Source: Gordonia sp. 'Campus' (GTDB lineage Bacteria; Actinomycetota; Actinomycetes; Mycobacteriales; Mycobacteriaceae). Taken from it: 64,000 bases of DNA. Positions 34,246 through 43,072 of the stretch are shown piece by piece. Location: assembly GCF_022206305.1 (NCBI RefSeq), contig NZ_JAKOIW010000020.1, positions 1 through 64,000 of the forward strand. The letters are read 5' to 3'. The stretch's first letter is position 1. Each line of letters begins with the position of its first letter. The notes under the pieces are model-generated. The model was not told the DNA's origin. It ran no database searches and saw only the letters and a program-made list of their open reading frames with translations. The translations under genes were made by a program, and so were the position numbers.

Positions 34246-34617
34246 GTGACGCAACCATTCGATCCCAGCGCATTGTTCGGCGGCGGCCAGGGTGGGGAGA
34301 ACCCCATGGCAGGCCTGCTGGCCCAGGCGCAGCAGATGCAGGAGAAGCTCCTGTCCGCGCAGAACGAGATCGCCGCGGCGGAGGTCGTCGGAACGGCGGG
34401 CAACGGCCTGGTCACCGTGACCGGCAACGGCACCGGCGAGGTGACCGCGGTGTCCATCGATCCCAAGGTCGTCGACCCCGAGGACGTCGAGACCCTGCAG
34501 GACCTGCTGCTGGGGGCGCTTGCGGACCTCTCGGAGAAGCGTGAGCAGCTCGCGAGCGAGAAGATGGGCCCGTTGGCCGGCGGTCTCGGCGGCGGCATCC
34601 CCGGGCTCGGCGGCTGA
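34246..34617 (+). CDS. YbaB/EbfC nucleoid-associated protein
   Basis: This 123-residue protein has a central coiled coil ([20 protein letters not shown]), the VTVTGNG beta core and a flexible Gly-rich tail ([12 protein letters not shown]). Family members bind DNA as dimers and are almost always upstream of recR, as here (51 nt). Confidence 0.92.
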   Translation: MTQPFDPSALFGGGQGGENPMAGLLAQAQQMQEKLLSAQNEIAAAEVVGTAGNGLVTVTGNGTGEVTAVSIDPKVVDPEDVETLQDLLLGALADLSEKREQLASEKMGPLAGGLGGGIPGLGG

Positions 34618-34668
34618 CCGCGCTGCACGCGCCACGCCGTGAGCGACGAGTAGAGATCCAGGCACTCC

Positions 34669-35280
34669 ATGTATGAAGGACCGATCCAGGACCTGATCGA
34701 CGAGCTGGCCAAACAGCCCGGTCTCGGTCCCAAGGGTGCACAGCGGATCGCGTTCCACCTGCTCGCCGGGGAGAAGCCCGACATCGACCGGTTGATCGCG
34801 GCCCTCGGACGGGTGCGCGACGACGTGGTGTTCTGCGCCGAATGTGGCAACGTCTCGGCGAATCGGTTGTGCCGCATCTGCTCCGACTCGCGCCGGGACG
34901 CGACGAAGATCTGTGTCGTCGAAGAGCCCAAGGATGTCCACGCGATCGAACGGACCAAGGAGTTCACCGGTCGCTATCACGTGCTGGGTGGCGCGCTGGA
35001 CCCGTTGTCGGGTATCGGCCCCGACCAGTTGCGGATACGAGAGTTGTTGCGACGCCTCGCAAATCAGGAGGACGGCGTGGACGTCTCCGAGGTGATCGTC
35101 GCGACCGACCCGAACACCGAGGGCGAGGCGACCGCGACGTATCTGCAACGGATGCTGAAGGACTTCCCCGGACTGTCGGTGACGCGTCTGGCGTCGGGGC
35201 TGCCGATGGGTGGCGACCTCGAGTTCGCCGACGAACTGACCCTCGGCCGAGCGCTGTCGGGGCGGCGCATCCTGGCCTGA
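34669..35280 (+). CDS. recR: Recombination mediator RecR
   Basis: This 203-residue protein works with RecF/RecO to load RecA on gaps. It has an N-terminal helix-hairpin-helix ([20 protein letters not shown]), the C4 zinc finger [16 protein letters not shown] (about 55-70), the Toprim domain starting at [10 protein letters not shown] with [12 protein letters not shown], and a Walker B-like C-terminus. Length and order are standard. Confidence 0.97.
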   Translation: MYEGPIQDLIDELAKQPGLGPKGAQRIAFHLLAGEKPDIDRLIAALGRVRDDVVFCAECGNVSANRLCRICSDSRRDATKICVVEEPKDVHAIERTKEFTGRYHVLGGALDPLSGIGPDQLRIRELLRRLANQEDGVDVSEVIVATDPNTEGEATATYLQRMLKDFPGLSVTRLASGLPMGGDLEFADELTLGRALSGRRILA

Positions 35281-35317
35281 CGTCCGCGCCCGCCGTGAGC
35301 CCGGCAAACCGGACGGC

Positions 35318-35323
35318 TACTGT
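35318..35323 (+). promoter_or_regulatory. -10 box of the secreted hydrolase
   Basis: TACTGT, 6 nt before the second of two adjacent GTG codons, so GTG 35330 rather than 35327 is taken as start. Confidence 0.55.
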
Positions 35324-35329
35324 CAGGTG

Positions 35330-36958
35330 GTGATTTCGCTGAAGCGGGGGCGTCGTCGTATCCGGGGGTTGGCTGCAGGTCTGGCGGCGGTGACCGTCGC
35401 GGGCCTGGTGGGCACGGGGGCCGGCGCTCTCGCGCCGACCGCGGGTGCCGCACCGAGCGATCTGGAGTGGACCTCATGTCCGGCGGTGCACGGCGTGGCG
35501 CCCGAGGTGCGCTGCGCCACCGTCGAAGTCCCGCTCGACTACAGCAAGCCCGATGGCAAGACCATCGAGATCGGTGTCAGCCGCATGGCCGCCCGGGATC
35601 AATCCCGACGCCGCGGTGTGATCATGGGCAACCCCGGCGGTCCGGGTGGCGATGGCATCGCGATGTTCAGCCAGGTCCGTCCGCCCGCGGCGATGCTCGA
35701 CGAATGGGACCTGGTCGCGGTGCAACCGCGCGGCCTCGTCTCGGGGACCGCACTGCGGTGCGACGCGATCACCGGCGACGAGCCGGAACTGATGACGGCG
35801 CTGGGGAAGGTCAACCGCGATCGGTGCGAGCGTCGGACTCCCGGACTGGGCGCGTCGCTGACCACCGAGAACACCGCCCGCGACATGGAGGTCGTCCGCC
35901 GGCTCCTCGGGGAGCAGAAGGTCAGCCTCTACGGCATCTCCTACGGCACGCTGCTGATGTCGACCTACGCGACGCTGTTCCCGCAGCGCGTCGACCGCAT
36001 GGTCCTCGACTCCGGATTCGACCCGGGTCTGGTCTGGAACAGCCTGCTCGCAGCACAGACGCCGGGTTACAAGGCCCGGGTCCACGAGATGATGGCGTGG
36101 ATCGCACGCCACGATTCCGTCTACCACCTGGGGAAGACGCCGCTGGCCGTCTACCGCAAGTGGAGCGACCGGGTGAGTGCAGAGGCCGGGGTTCCGCCGT
36201 CGCTGCTGGGACCCCCTGCGCAGGTCGGCGACGTCCCGCCCGGTCTGCGGGCGTTCGCCAGGCAGTACATCGCCGGCACCGACCTGACCGCGGATGCCCG
36301 CGCGCGATTCGAGAACTTCGTCGCCACGCTGCTCCGGCCCGGGTCGTTGCAGCTGACGTCGACGCTGCTGGCACTGACCCGGGCCTTCGCACCCGACCGT
36401 AATTCGTGGCCCACGGTCGCGTTGATGACAGCCGACCCCGGCCGCAAACTGCCGAAGCCGTCACCCGAGGTACTCGCGGCGGCCCAGGTGTCCCAGGACA
36501 TGCAGGCCGCGGTCCTGTGCAACGAGAACAAGGTGCCGGCCCAGCCGGCGCTCGGCTTCGAGGCGTTCATCGCCAACTACGTCACGGGCGACCCGTTCGA
36601 CGCACCGGGGCTGGCCTACCGGTCGGGTATCGCGTGCGCGGGCGCCCCGGCGCTCACCCGGCCCGTGGACATCCGTAACCGCGGACTCACGGTGCGTCCC
36701 CTGCAGATCCAGAGCCTCGGAGATCCGCAGACCCCGTATCGGGGATCGCTGGTGATGCGCAGGCAGATGAACAGTCACCTCATCACCGTCGGGGGCGGCG
36801 ATCACGCCCAGCTCGGCCGGGCCAACGCGCCGCTCGAGGCGGCGATCGTCGAGTACCTGCGCACCGGACGCACCGGGGTCACCCGCGTCGAACAGGCCCC
36901 GATCACCGCGCCGCTCACCCGGATGCCGAGTATGAACGCGGGCGCGACCGCGTGGTGA
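35330..36958 (+). CDS. Secreted alpha/beta hydrolase, TAP-like
   Basis: This 542-residue exported serine hydrolase has an Arg-rich start and hydrophobic signal segment ending near APTAGAA (about 41). The catalytic Ser is S204 in YGISYGT; the oxyanion region is NPGGPGG (101-107), and GGGDHAQL near residue 485 supplies the His. The C-terminal TAP-like domain is typical of tripeptidyl aminopeptidases and CaeA/Hip1-like cell-envelope hydrolases. Substrate may be peptide or ester. The stop overlaps the following gene. Confidence 0.85.
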   Translation: MISLKRGRRRIRGLAAGLAAVTVAGLVGTGAGALAPTAGAAPSDLEWTSCPAVHGVAPEVRCATVEVPLDYSKPDGKTIEIGVSRMAARDQSRRRGVIMGNPGGPGGDGIAMFSQVRPPAAMLDEWDLVAVQPRGLVSGTALRCDAITGDEPELMTALGKVNRDRCERRTPGLGASLTTENTARDMEVVRRLLGEQKVSLYGISYGTLLMSTYATLFPQRVDRMVLDSGFDPGLVWNSLLAAQTPGYKARVHEMMAWIARHDSVYHLGKTPLAVYRKWSDRVSAEAGVPPSLLGPPAQVGDVPPGLRAFARQYIAGTDLTADARARFENFVATLLRPGSLQLTSTLLALTRAFAPDRNSWPTVALMTADPGRKLPKPSPEVLAAAQVSQDMQAAVLCNENKVPAQPALGFEAFIANYVTGDPFDAPGLAYRSGIACAGAPALTRPVDIRNRGLTVRPLQIQSLGDPQTPYRGSLVMRRQMNSHLITVGGGDHAQLGRANAPLEAAIVEYLRTGRTGVTRVEQAPITAPLTRMPSMNAGATAW

Positions 36959-37524
36959 CCACGCCCGGTGTCGTGACGTCGGAGATCCGCACGCGGCTCA
37001 CCGAGCTAGCGGATCGTCTCGACGCAGGCATCGTGGCCATCGACGGGCCGTCGGGTGCGGGGAAGTCGACGGTGGCCGATCTGCTCGTCGCCGAGCTGCG
37101 GGCCCGAGGCGTCGGCGTGACCCTCGTGCGCACAGACGATTTCGCGACGTGGGACGACCCCGTCGGGTGGTGGCCGGAACTCGAGTCGGACGTGTTGCAT
37201 CCGTTCGGTCGACGACGCGACTATCGCTACCGGCCACGCGTCTGGCGCGACGGCACTCCCACGCCCGGTCCCCGCGTGTGGATCGAGTGGCAACCGCTGC
37301 TGATCATCGAGGGCGTGTCCTCGGCTCGGCGCAGGATCGCCGACCGCCTGGGACACGCACTCTGGCTCGACGGGGGAACCGCCGCCGACCGGCTGGCGCG
37401 GACCCTCGCCCGAGACGGTGAGGCCGAGCGGGAGCATCTCGAGGGATGGCAGGAGTTCGAGGCGGGGTGGTTCGCGGTCGACGGCACGCGGGAGCGCTGC
37501 GTCGTGCTCGACGAGCTGGCCTAG
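36955..37524 (+). CDS. Uridine kinase-like P-loop protein
   Basis: This 189-residue P-loop NTPase has the Walker A GPSGAGKSTVAD near residue 30, then RTDDFATWDDP typical of the (d)NK/uridine kinase fold, and a DGG...R lid region. Likely phosphorylates a small metabolite, but the substrate is not defined. The GTG at 36955 overlaps the hydrolase stop by 4 nt (GTGA), implying coupling; the GTG at 36952 is possible too. Confidence 0.75.
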   Translation: MTTPGVVTSEIRTRLTELADRLDAGIVAIDGPSGAGKSTVADLLVAELRARGVGVTLVRTDDFATWDDPVGWWPELESDVLHPFGRRRDYRYRPRVWRDGTPTPGPRVWIEWQPLLIIEGVSSARRRIADRLGHALWLDGGTAADRLARTLARDGEAEREHLEGWQEFEAGWFAVDGTRERCVVLDELA

Positions 37525-37562
37525 GATGCTCGGCCGTGAGCAGCGGTTGTCCGATCGGCGGT

Positions 37563-37568
37563 TAGTGT
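37563..37568 (+). promoter_or_regulatory. -10 box of udgB
   Basis: TAGTGT, 6 nt before the ATG at 37575. Confidence 0.55.
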
Positions 37569-37574
37569 CGGGGG

Positions 37575-38297
37575 ATGGCCACCCGACGACGCTTCCGTGA
37601 TCTCGCGGAGCTCGATGCGCATCTGATCGACTGCCGCGCATGCCCACGGCTGGTCGCCTGGCGCGAGCTCGTCGCCGTGGAGAAGCGTCGCGCCTACGCC
37701 GACGAGGACTACTGGGGCCGGCCGGTGGCCGGTATCGGCCCGGCGGATGCGCGACTGCTCATCGTGGGTCTGGCGCCCGCGGCGCACGGCGGGAATCGCA
37801 CCGGCCGGATGTTCACCGGAGACCGCAGCGGCGACGTGCTGTTCTCCGCGCTCCATCTGGCCGGTCTGGCGAATCAACCACATTCGGTCGCCATCGGCGA
37901 CGGCCTGGAACTCTTCGACACCCGCATCACCGCGCCGGTCCACTGCGCGCCGCCGCAGAACAAGCCGACCGTCGAGGAACGGGACACATGCTCGTTCTGG
38001 CTGCATGCCGAACTCGAGCTGCTGGCGCCGACGGTTCGCTCGGTGGTCACCCTCGGTGGGTTCGGCTGGCAGTCGACGCTGCGGACGTTCGCGAAGCTGG
38101 GATGGACTGTGCCGAAACCGCTGCCGAAGTTCGGTCACGGGGTCTCGACGACACTCGTCCGCGACGGCACCGAGCTCGAGGTGTTCGGGTGCTATCACGT
38201 CAGTCAGCAGAACACCTTCACCGGGAGACTGACGGTTCCGATGGTCGTCGACGTCCTCACCGCCGCGGCGGCATCGGCGGGAATCGAGCGCGGGTGA
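37575..38297 (+). CDS. udgB: Family 5 uracil-DNA glycosylase
   Basis: This 240-residue glycosylase removes uracil, and in this family also hypoxanthine and ethenocytosine, from DNA. Motif [19 protein letters not shown] (66-84) is the family 5 form, which lacks the polar catalytic residue of other UDGs. Cysteines at C20 and C23 (CRACP) with C-A-P-P and DTCSFW further on fit the [4Fe-4S] cluster. The second active-site motif is [12 protein letters not shown]. It is convergent with gatD, 5 nt apart. Confidence 0.9.
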   Translation: MATRRRFRDLAELDAHLIDCRACPRLVAWRELVAVEKRRAYADEDYWGRPVAGIGPADARLLIVGLAPAAHGGNRTGRMFTGDRSGDVLFSALHLAGLANQPHSVAIGDGLELFDTRITAPVHCAPPQNKPTVEERDTCSFWLHAELELLAPTVRSVVTLGGFGWQSTLRTFAKLGWTVPKPLPKFGHGVSTTLVRDGTELEVFGCYHVSQQNTFTGRLTVPMVVDVLTAAAASAGIERG

Positions 38298-38302
38298 CGC
38301 CC

Positions 38303-39025
38303 CTACCGGCGCCGACCCACCGCGAGGCGCTCGCGGCGTAACCGGTCGACCTCGGGGAGGTCCAGCGGCGCAAGGGTTTCCACGCCCATGGCGGTGGCCA
38401 GCAGATGGTCGGCGAGTTCGGGGTTGCGGGCCAGCGCGGGACCGTGCATGTAGGTACCGAGTACGCTGCCCTGGACCACGCCCTCGGTGCCGTCGCCGAC
38501 ACCGTTGCCCACGCCGTGGCGAACCCGGCCCAACGGCGCGGCATCGGAGCCGAGAGTGGTTCCGCCGCGGTGGTTCTCGAAACCGGTGAGAGTCTGGGTC
38601 AAGCCGGGCAACGACGGCTCGACGAGCAGCTCGCCGATGCTGCGCCTGGGCTGCGGCGCCGTCGTGAGATCGAAGAGCGAGATCCCGTCGACGCGTTCGC
38701 CCGCGGACGTCTCGTACCAGTGACCGAGCACCTGGATGGCGGCGCAGATCGCCAGCACCGGGCGTCCGGCGGCGGCCGCCTTCTGCAGTCCGGGGTAGCG
38801 GGTGAGGTGGCGGGTGGCGAGTCGCTGGGCGTAATCCTCTGCGCCGCCGAGGGTGTAGACGTCGAGCGAGTCGGGGACCGGGTCGTCGAGCGTGATGTGG
38901 AGGACCTCGGCGTCGATGCCGCGCATCAGCGCCCGCCGTTTGAGGACGAGGGCGTTGCCGCCGTCACCGTAGGTGCCCATCACGTCGGGGAGGACGAGGC
39001 CGATGCGCAGGGTCGATTCGCTCAC
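38303..39025 (-). CDS. gatD: Lipid II isoglutaminyl synthase, glutaminase subunit
   Basis: This 240-residue class I glutamine amidotransferase-like subunit (CobB/CobQ type) releases ammonia for MurT, which amidates D-iso-glutamate of lipid II. The nucleophile is C94 in LAICAAIQVLG and the partner His is in TYMHGPALARNP near residue 195. The GTG start overlaps the murT stop by 4 nt. Equivalent to Rv3713 (cobQ2) of M. tuberculosis. Confidence 0.93.
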   Translation of the reverse strand: MSESTLRIGLVLPDVMGTYGDGGNALVLKRRALMRGIDAEVLHITLDDPVPDSLDVYTLGGAEDYAQRLATRHLTRYPGLQKAAAAGRPVLAICAAIQVLGHWYETSAGERVDGISLFDLTTAPQPRRSIGELLVEPSLPGLTQTLTGFENHRGGTTLGSDAAPLGRVRHGVGNGVGDGTEGVVQGSVLGTYMHGPALARNPELADHLLATAMGVETLAPLDLPEVDRLRRERLAVGRRR

Positions 39026-40323
39026 TGCTCCGCCTTTCGCGAACGTGCGGCGCGCTCCAGGGCGATACCGAGGTCACGGAACGCGGTGTAGTTGGCCAGT
39101 ACCTCGACACGTCCGGGCGGACAGGAGGCGATGGCCGCCATGGGGTCGGGGATGGTGGTGTGTTCGGCACCCGCGTACAGCAGCCGGACCGAGAGATCGG
39201 CGGCCCGTTCGCCCGCGGCGACCACCTGCATGGTCTCGAAGGCCTCGAAGCGCACATCCCACAACCAGGACAGGTCCTCGCCGTCGGGGACCTGCCCGTT
39301 GACCGCGATGACCAGTCCGTCGGCGTCCTGATCGATCATCGACAGGGCCTCCTGCCAGCCGGCCGGATTTTTCGCGAGAAGTGTTCGGACCGAGTGATTT
39401 CCGACCTGGTGGACGCCGTACCGGCCGGCGACCTCGCCGACCGTCCCGACCGCGGCGACGGCGGCCGCGGGATCGGCGCCCATCGCGACGGCAGCGGCCA
39501 CCGCCTGCGTTGCGTTGCCGCGGTTGGCCTTGCCGGGGACGGCGATTTCCAGCGGTGCGCTGAATCCGCCTGGGCCATAGATCTTCTCGTCGTCGAACCA
39601 CCACTGCGGGTCGGGCCGCCGGAACTTCTCGTCGCCGGTGGACTGCCAGCCGGCCTCGGTGCGGATGATCGGCTCCCCGGTGCGGGGGCAGCTGACGGAG
39701 TCGCCGACCCATCCGGCGCCCGCGGCGACCCAGACGACGTCCGGGGCGTCGAAGGCGGCGGAGGTGACGAGGACGTCGTCGCAGTTCGCGACGACGGTCG
39801 TCTCGGGGTGCCGTGCGATGCCCTCGCGGAGGCGGCGCTCGATCATGTTGATCTCGCCGACACGGTCGAGCTGGTCGCGAGACAGGTTCAGCAGGATCAG
39901 GACCTCGGGGTCGACGGCGTCACTGACGTGGGGGACATGGAGTTCGTCGACCTCCAGTGCGCAGAACGGGGCGTCACGGTTGAGTGTGAGCGTCGCGATG
40001 ATGCCGGCGTCCATGTTGGCGCCGTCGGCCTGGGTGGCGACATCGCCCAACTCGGCCATCGCGGCCGCGGTCATCCGCGTGGTCGTCGACTTCCCGTTGG
40101 TTCCGGTGACGATCGCGGTCCGCTTGCCCGCGGCGAGTCGCCGCATGATCTGCGGGTCGATCTTGGCGGCGACGAGTCCGCCGATCATCGACCCCTTGCC
40201 CCGCCCCGCGGTCCGGGACGCCCATCGGGCCGCGGCCGCAGCCCCCAGCGCCACGGACGTCCGGGCGGGAACTCGTGCGTTGCTGCGGGGTGCGGAACCG
40301 GTGGAAGAGACTCGGTCGGGCAT
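39022..40323 (-). CDS. murT: Lipid II isoglutaminyl synthase, Mur-ligase-like subunit
   Basis: This 433-residue Mur-ligase homologue activates the alpha-carboxyl of D-Glu in lipid II for amidation by ammonia from GatD. The P-loop is VTGTNGKST (72-80), with LNLSRDQLDR and GNATQAVAAAVAMG further on, and a C-terminal DUF1727 domain (SWLWDVRFE). The zinc-ribbon Cys4 insert known from Firmicutes MurT is reduced to one Cys (SCPRTGEP). A CACACT box 7 nt before the ATG suggests a leaderless start. Confidence 0.93.
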   Translation of the reverse strand: MPDRVSSTGSAPRSNARVPARTSVALGAAAAARWASRTAGRGKGSMIGGLVAAKIDPQIMRRLAAGKRTAIVTGTNGKSTTTRMTAAAMAELGDVATQADGANMDAGIIATLTLNRDAPFCALEVDELHVPHVSDAVDPEVLILLNLSRDQLDRVGEINMIERRLREGIARHPETTVVANCDDVLVTSAAFDAPDVVWVAAGAGWVGDSVSCPRTGEPIIRTEAGWQSTGDEKFRRPDPQWWFDDEKIYGPGGFSAPLEIAVPGKANRGNATQAVAAAVAMGADPAAAVAAVGTVGEVAGRYGVHQVGNHSVRTLLAKNPAGWQEALSMIDQDADGLVIAVNGQVPDGEDLSWLWDVRFEAFETMQVVAAGERAADLSVRLLYAGAEHTTIPDPMAAIASCPPGRVEVLANYTAFRDLGIALERAARSRKAEQ

Positions 40324-40330
40324 GCGCACG

Positions 40331-40336
40331 AGTGTG
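40331..40336 (-). promoter_or_regulatory. -10 box of murT-gatD
   Basis: CACACT on the minus strand, 7 nt before the ATG at 40323. Confidence 0.45.
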
Positions 40337-40384
40337 TCACAGGCTGTTCCGGCGAGGATGGTCGTGCCGCTCGTCGACGACGCG

Positions 40385-40390
40385 TAGGCT
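40385..40390 (+). promoter_or_regulatory. -10 box of the esterase
   Basis: TAGGCT, 8 nt before the GTG at 40399. Together with the leftward murT box this makes a divergent pair. Confidence 0.5.
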
Positions 40391-40398
40391 CTGCGGCT

Positions 40399-41490
40399 GT
40401 GAGCCGCGACACCTACATGCGCCTGTCCCTGCCCGCCCGAATCCAGCGCGGGGTGCTGCTCGCCACGGCGAGGATTCCCGAAGGAGCCCTGGCCTTCCTG
40501 GGCCGTCGCGCGCCGGTCAACTCCGACGGCGAGCGGGTGGCACCCGAACTCGCGGCGATCGGCTGGGCCAACGACAACGTGCCCGGGCTCAATCCGTTCC
40601 AGGGTGAGGTGGCGCAGTCGCGGTTGCAGACCGACGAGAGCGGCGTCTCCATGGCCGAGGTGCTGCCGCCGCTGGCTGTCGAGGAGGATCTCGTCCTCGA
40701 CGGACCGGCCGGACCGATCCCGGCGACGCGCTATCGCTCGTCGACCGAGTCGGCGGGGCTGCTCCTCTACTTCCACGGCGGTGGCTTCGTCACCGGCAGC
40801 CGCATCAGCCACGACGCCTTCGTCCGCAGACTCGCCCACGGCACCGGGCTCGACGTCCTCTCCGTCGACTACCGGTTGGCGCCGGATGATCCGTTCCCGG
40901 CCGCCGTCGACGACGCCGTCGCGGCATGGCGCTTCGCCGTCGACGTCGCGCCGCGATGGGGACTCGACCCGGCGCGGATCGTCGTCGCGGGTGACAGTGC
41001 CGGCGGCAACCTCGCGACCGTCGTCGCCCTCCAGGTTCGCGGCGAGGCGGTGACCCCGGCGTTCCAGCTCCTCATCTACCCGGTGACCGACCAGGCGGCC
41101 GACACCCCGTCGCGCCGCGAGTTCGCCTCCGGCTTCTTCCTGACCGCGGACGGTATCGACTGGTTCACCGACCGCTACCTGCCCGACGTCGACCAGCGAA
41201 CGGACCCGAGGTGCTCGCCGCTACGGGCCGAGGATCTGAGCGGGCTGCCGCCCGCGCACGTCATCGTCGCGGGGTTCGACCCGTTGCGCGACGAAGGGCT
41301 CGCGTACGCGCAGCGGCTCGAGGAGGCCGGGGTCCCGGTCACCCTTCGACGCGAGGGGTCGATGATCCACGGTTTCGTGAACATGACCCTCATCAGCCCG
41401 GGTGCTCGTGCGGCCGTCGACCGCATGTGCGCGCGGGTCCGTGAGGCAATGGCGGCGGTCGCGCAGGGCGGGCCGGCCTCAGGCGCCTGA
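40399..41490 (+). CDS. HSL-family esterase/lipase
   Basis: This 363-residue alpha/beta hydrolase of the hormone-sensitive lipase family has the oxyanion motif YFHGGGF near residue 125, SVDYRLAPDDPFPAAVDD, the nucleophile in GDSAGGN near residue 197, and a His in MIHGFVNM near residue 330. The first 90 residues are a cap region. No signal peptide; probably acts on short-chain esters in the cytoplasm. Its 3' end overlaps the convergent EamA gene by 12 nt. Confidence 0.88.
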   Translation: MSRDTYMRLSLPARIQRGVLLATARIPEGALAFLGRRAPVNSDGERVAPELAAIGWANDNVPGLNPFQGEVAQSRLQTDESGVSMAEVLPPLAVEEDLVLDGPAGPIPATRYRSSTESAGLLLYFHGGGFVTGSRISHDAFVRRLAHGTGLDVLSVDYRLAPDDPFPAAVDDAVAAWRFAVDVAPRWGLDPARIVVAGDSAGGNLATVVALQVRGEAVTPAFQLLIYPVTDQAADTPSRREFASGFFLTADGIDWFTDRYLPDVDQRTDPRCSPLRAEDLSGLPPAHVIVAGFDPLRDEGLAYAQRLEEAGVPVTLRREGSMIHGFVNMTLISPGARAAVDRMCARVREAMAAVAQGGPASGA

Positions 41491-42471
41491 GCGCACCCCG
41501 TTCGCGGCGCAGACCGGTTCGGGGTTGGCGTCTGTTGTCGAGACGCCCGCCGCCTGCGGAGAGACGGGTTCTCGACGCCGCGCGGACGACCGCGGCCGGG
41601 CCATCACCCCGGCAGCGCACCCGGCGACCACGATGACGGCGCCGACGATCTCACCGACGGTGGGGACCTCGCCGAGGAACACGAACGCCGCCGAGATGCC
41701 GACCACCGGCACGAGCAGGGACATCGGCGACACCCGGCTCGCGTCGTTGCGCCCGAGGAGCGTCGTCCAGAGGCCGGCCCCGATCACGGTGCCGAAGATC
41801 GCGAGGTAGGCGAGCCCGCCCAGCGCGAGCCACCCGGTCTCGGTGTTCAGGGTCTTCAGGGACTCGATCCCGGCGGCGGGTCCCTCGATGACGAGGCTGG
41901 CGAGATAGAGCGGGGGAGTGGCCACGACGGCCATCCAGAGCGTCATCCGCAAGGAGTCGTCCGGTCGTGCGAGGCGTCCGCCGATGTTGCCGGCAGCCCA
42001 GCTGAGTCCGCCGAGCACGGTGAGTCCGATCGGGAGCAGGGCGGCGACGCCGAGGTCGGTGCCGTGCACCCGATCGACCGCGATGAGCGCCATTCCTCCG
42101 ACGGCGATGAGCAACCCGATGACCTGGGCGGCGGTCATCCGCTCGCGCAGGAACAGGACACCCAGCACCACGGTGAACGGGGCCGAGGTCTGCAGCACGA
42201 GTGACGCGAGCCCGGTGGGCATGCCCAGTTCCATCGCGAGAAACAGCATCATGAACTGCACGGTCCCGAATCCGGTGGCGTACAGCAGGAACCACTTCAC
42301 GCGGACCTTCGGGAACCGCACGAAGACCATCACGGGGATCGCCATGACGGCGAACCGCAGGGCGGCGAGGAAGAACGGCGGAAAGTGATCCAACCCCAGT
42401 CGGATCGCGATGAAGTTCAGTCCCCAGAGGAAGACGACGAACAGCGCGAGTAACCGATCACGTGTGGACAT
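41479..42471 (-). CDS. EamA-family (DMT) transporter
   Basis: This 330-residue membrane protein has ten hydrophobic helices in two EamA repeats, starting LLALFVVFLWGLNFIAIRLGL, and a cytoplasmic tail of about 35 residues. RhaT/YedA-type members export amino acids or other small metabolites. A thioredoxin gene lies between it and a LysR gene, which is a frequent partner of such exporters. The C-terminus overlaps the convergent esterase gene. Confidence 0.88.
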   Translation of the reverse strand: MSTRDRLLALFVVFLWGLNFIAIRLGLDHFPPFFLAALRFAVMAIPVMVFVRFPKVRVKWFLLYATGFGTVQFMMLFLAMELGMPTGLASLVLQTSAPFTVVLGVLFLRERMTAAQVIGLLIAVGGMALIAVDRVHGTDLGVAALLPIGLTVLGGLSWAAGNIGGRLARPDDSLRMTLWMAVVATPPLYLASLVIEGPAAGIESLKTLNTETGWLALGGLAYLAIFGTVIGAGLWTTLLGRNDASRVSPMSLLVPVVGISAAFVFLGEVPTVGEIVGAVIVVAGCAAGVMARPRSSARRREPVSPQAAGVSTTDANPEPVCAANGVRSGA

Positions 42472-42527
42472 GGTCCCATCGTCAGCGCGTAGGAAGTGAA
42501 GAACAATCGAATTTAGACGGATGGACT

Positions 42528-42544
42528 ATTCAGTTTCGGTGAAT
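42528..42544. promoter_or_regulatory. Inverted repeat upstream of the EamA gene
   Basis: ATTCA-N7-TGAAT, 57 nt before the EamA start in an AT-rich patch and immediately after the trx stop. The T-N11-A form suits a LysR-type site, and a LysR gene is 0.5 kb away. Confidence 0.45.
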
Positions 42545-42554
42545 GTTGCCGCGG

Positions 42555-42917
42555 TCACTCCTGCGCGGCGGCGACCTTCGCGCGGACGTCCTCCATGTCA
42601 AGGCCCTCGACCGCTCCGATGAGCTCCTCGAGCTGGGCGGCGGGAAGCGCGCCGGGCTGATTGAAGACCAGGATGCCGTCGCGGAACGCCATCAGCGTGG
42701 GGATGGATCGGATGCCGAGGCTGCCGGCGAGCTGCTGCTCGGCCTCGGTGTCGATCTTGCCGAAGGTGATGTCCGAATGGGCTTCGGAGGCCTTCTCGAA
42801 AACCGGCGCGAACTGGCGGCAGGGACCGCACCAGCCGGCCCAGAAGTCGAGCAGGACGATGCCGTCCGAGGCGATGGTGTCCTCGAAGGTTTCCAGGGTG
42901 ATGTCTTGTGATGCCAT
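42555..42917 (-). CDS. Thioredoxin
   Basis: This 120-residue disulfide reductase has the active site WCGPC (C30, C33) and the cis-Pro loop SIPTL. It has a short C-terminal extension with many Ala/Glu residues. It reads towards the EamA gene, 83 nt apart, and could share its transcript. Confidence 0.95.
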   Translation of the reverse strand: MASQDITLETFEDTIASDGIVLLDFWAGWCGPCRQFAPVFEKASEAHSDITFGKIDTEAEQQLAGSLGIRSIPTLMAFRDGILVFNQPGALPAAQLEELIGAVEGLDMEDVRAKVAAAQE

Positions 42918-42944
42918 GCCTCGCACAACGGTGCAGGGTGTCCA

Positions 42945-42996
42945 GACATTCCGGGCAGCCGATATTCCGGGCATGGCGGATGTTCCGGGTATGGCG
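42945..42996. repeat. 18-nt tandem repeats between trx and the LysR gene
   Basis: Units 42961-42978 and 42979-42996 (GATATTCCGGGCATGGCG and GATGTTCCGGGTATGGCG) are preceded by a 16-nt partial unit at 42945-42960. They fill the divergent promoter region and could be regulator sites or a simple duplication. Confidence 0.75.
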
Positions 42997-43060
42997 GACC
43001 GGGACGGATGCCGAGCCGCGTGGGGGTGACGGACCGGCGCGACGTGCCGACCTCGGTGAG

Positions 43061-43066
43061 TACCGT
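43061..43066 (+). promoter_or_regulatory. -10 box of the LysR gene
   Basis: TACCGT, 6 nt before the ATG at 43073. Confidence 0.55.
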
Positions 43067-43072
43067 TGCCGC

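Noticed and set aside
39160..41490. A 776-codon plus-strand frame fusing antisense murT to the esterase
   Set aside because: The N-terminal 400 codons are antisense to murT; the esterase starts at 40399 with its own -10 box.
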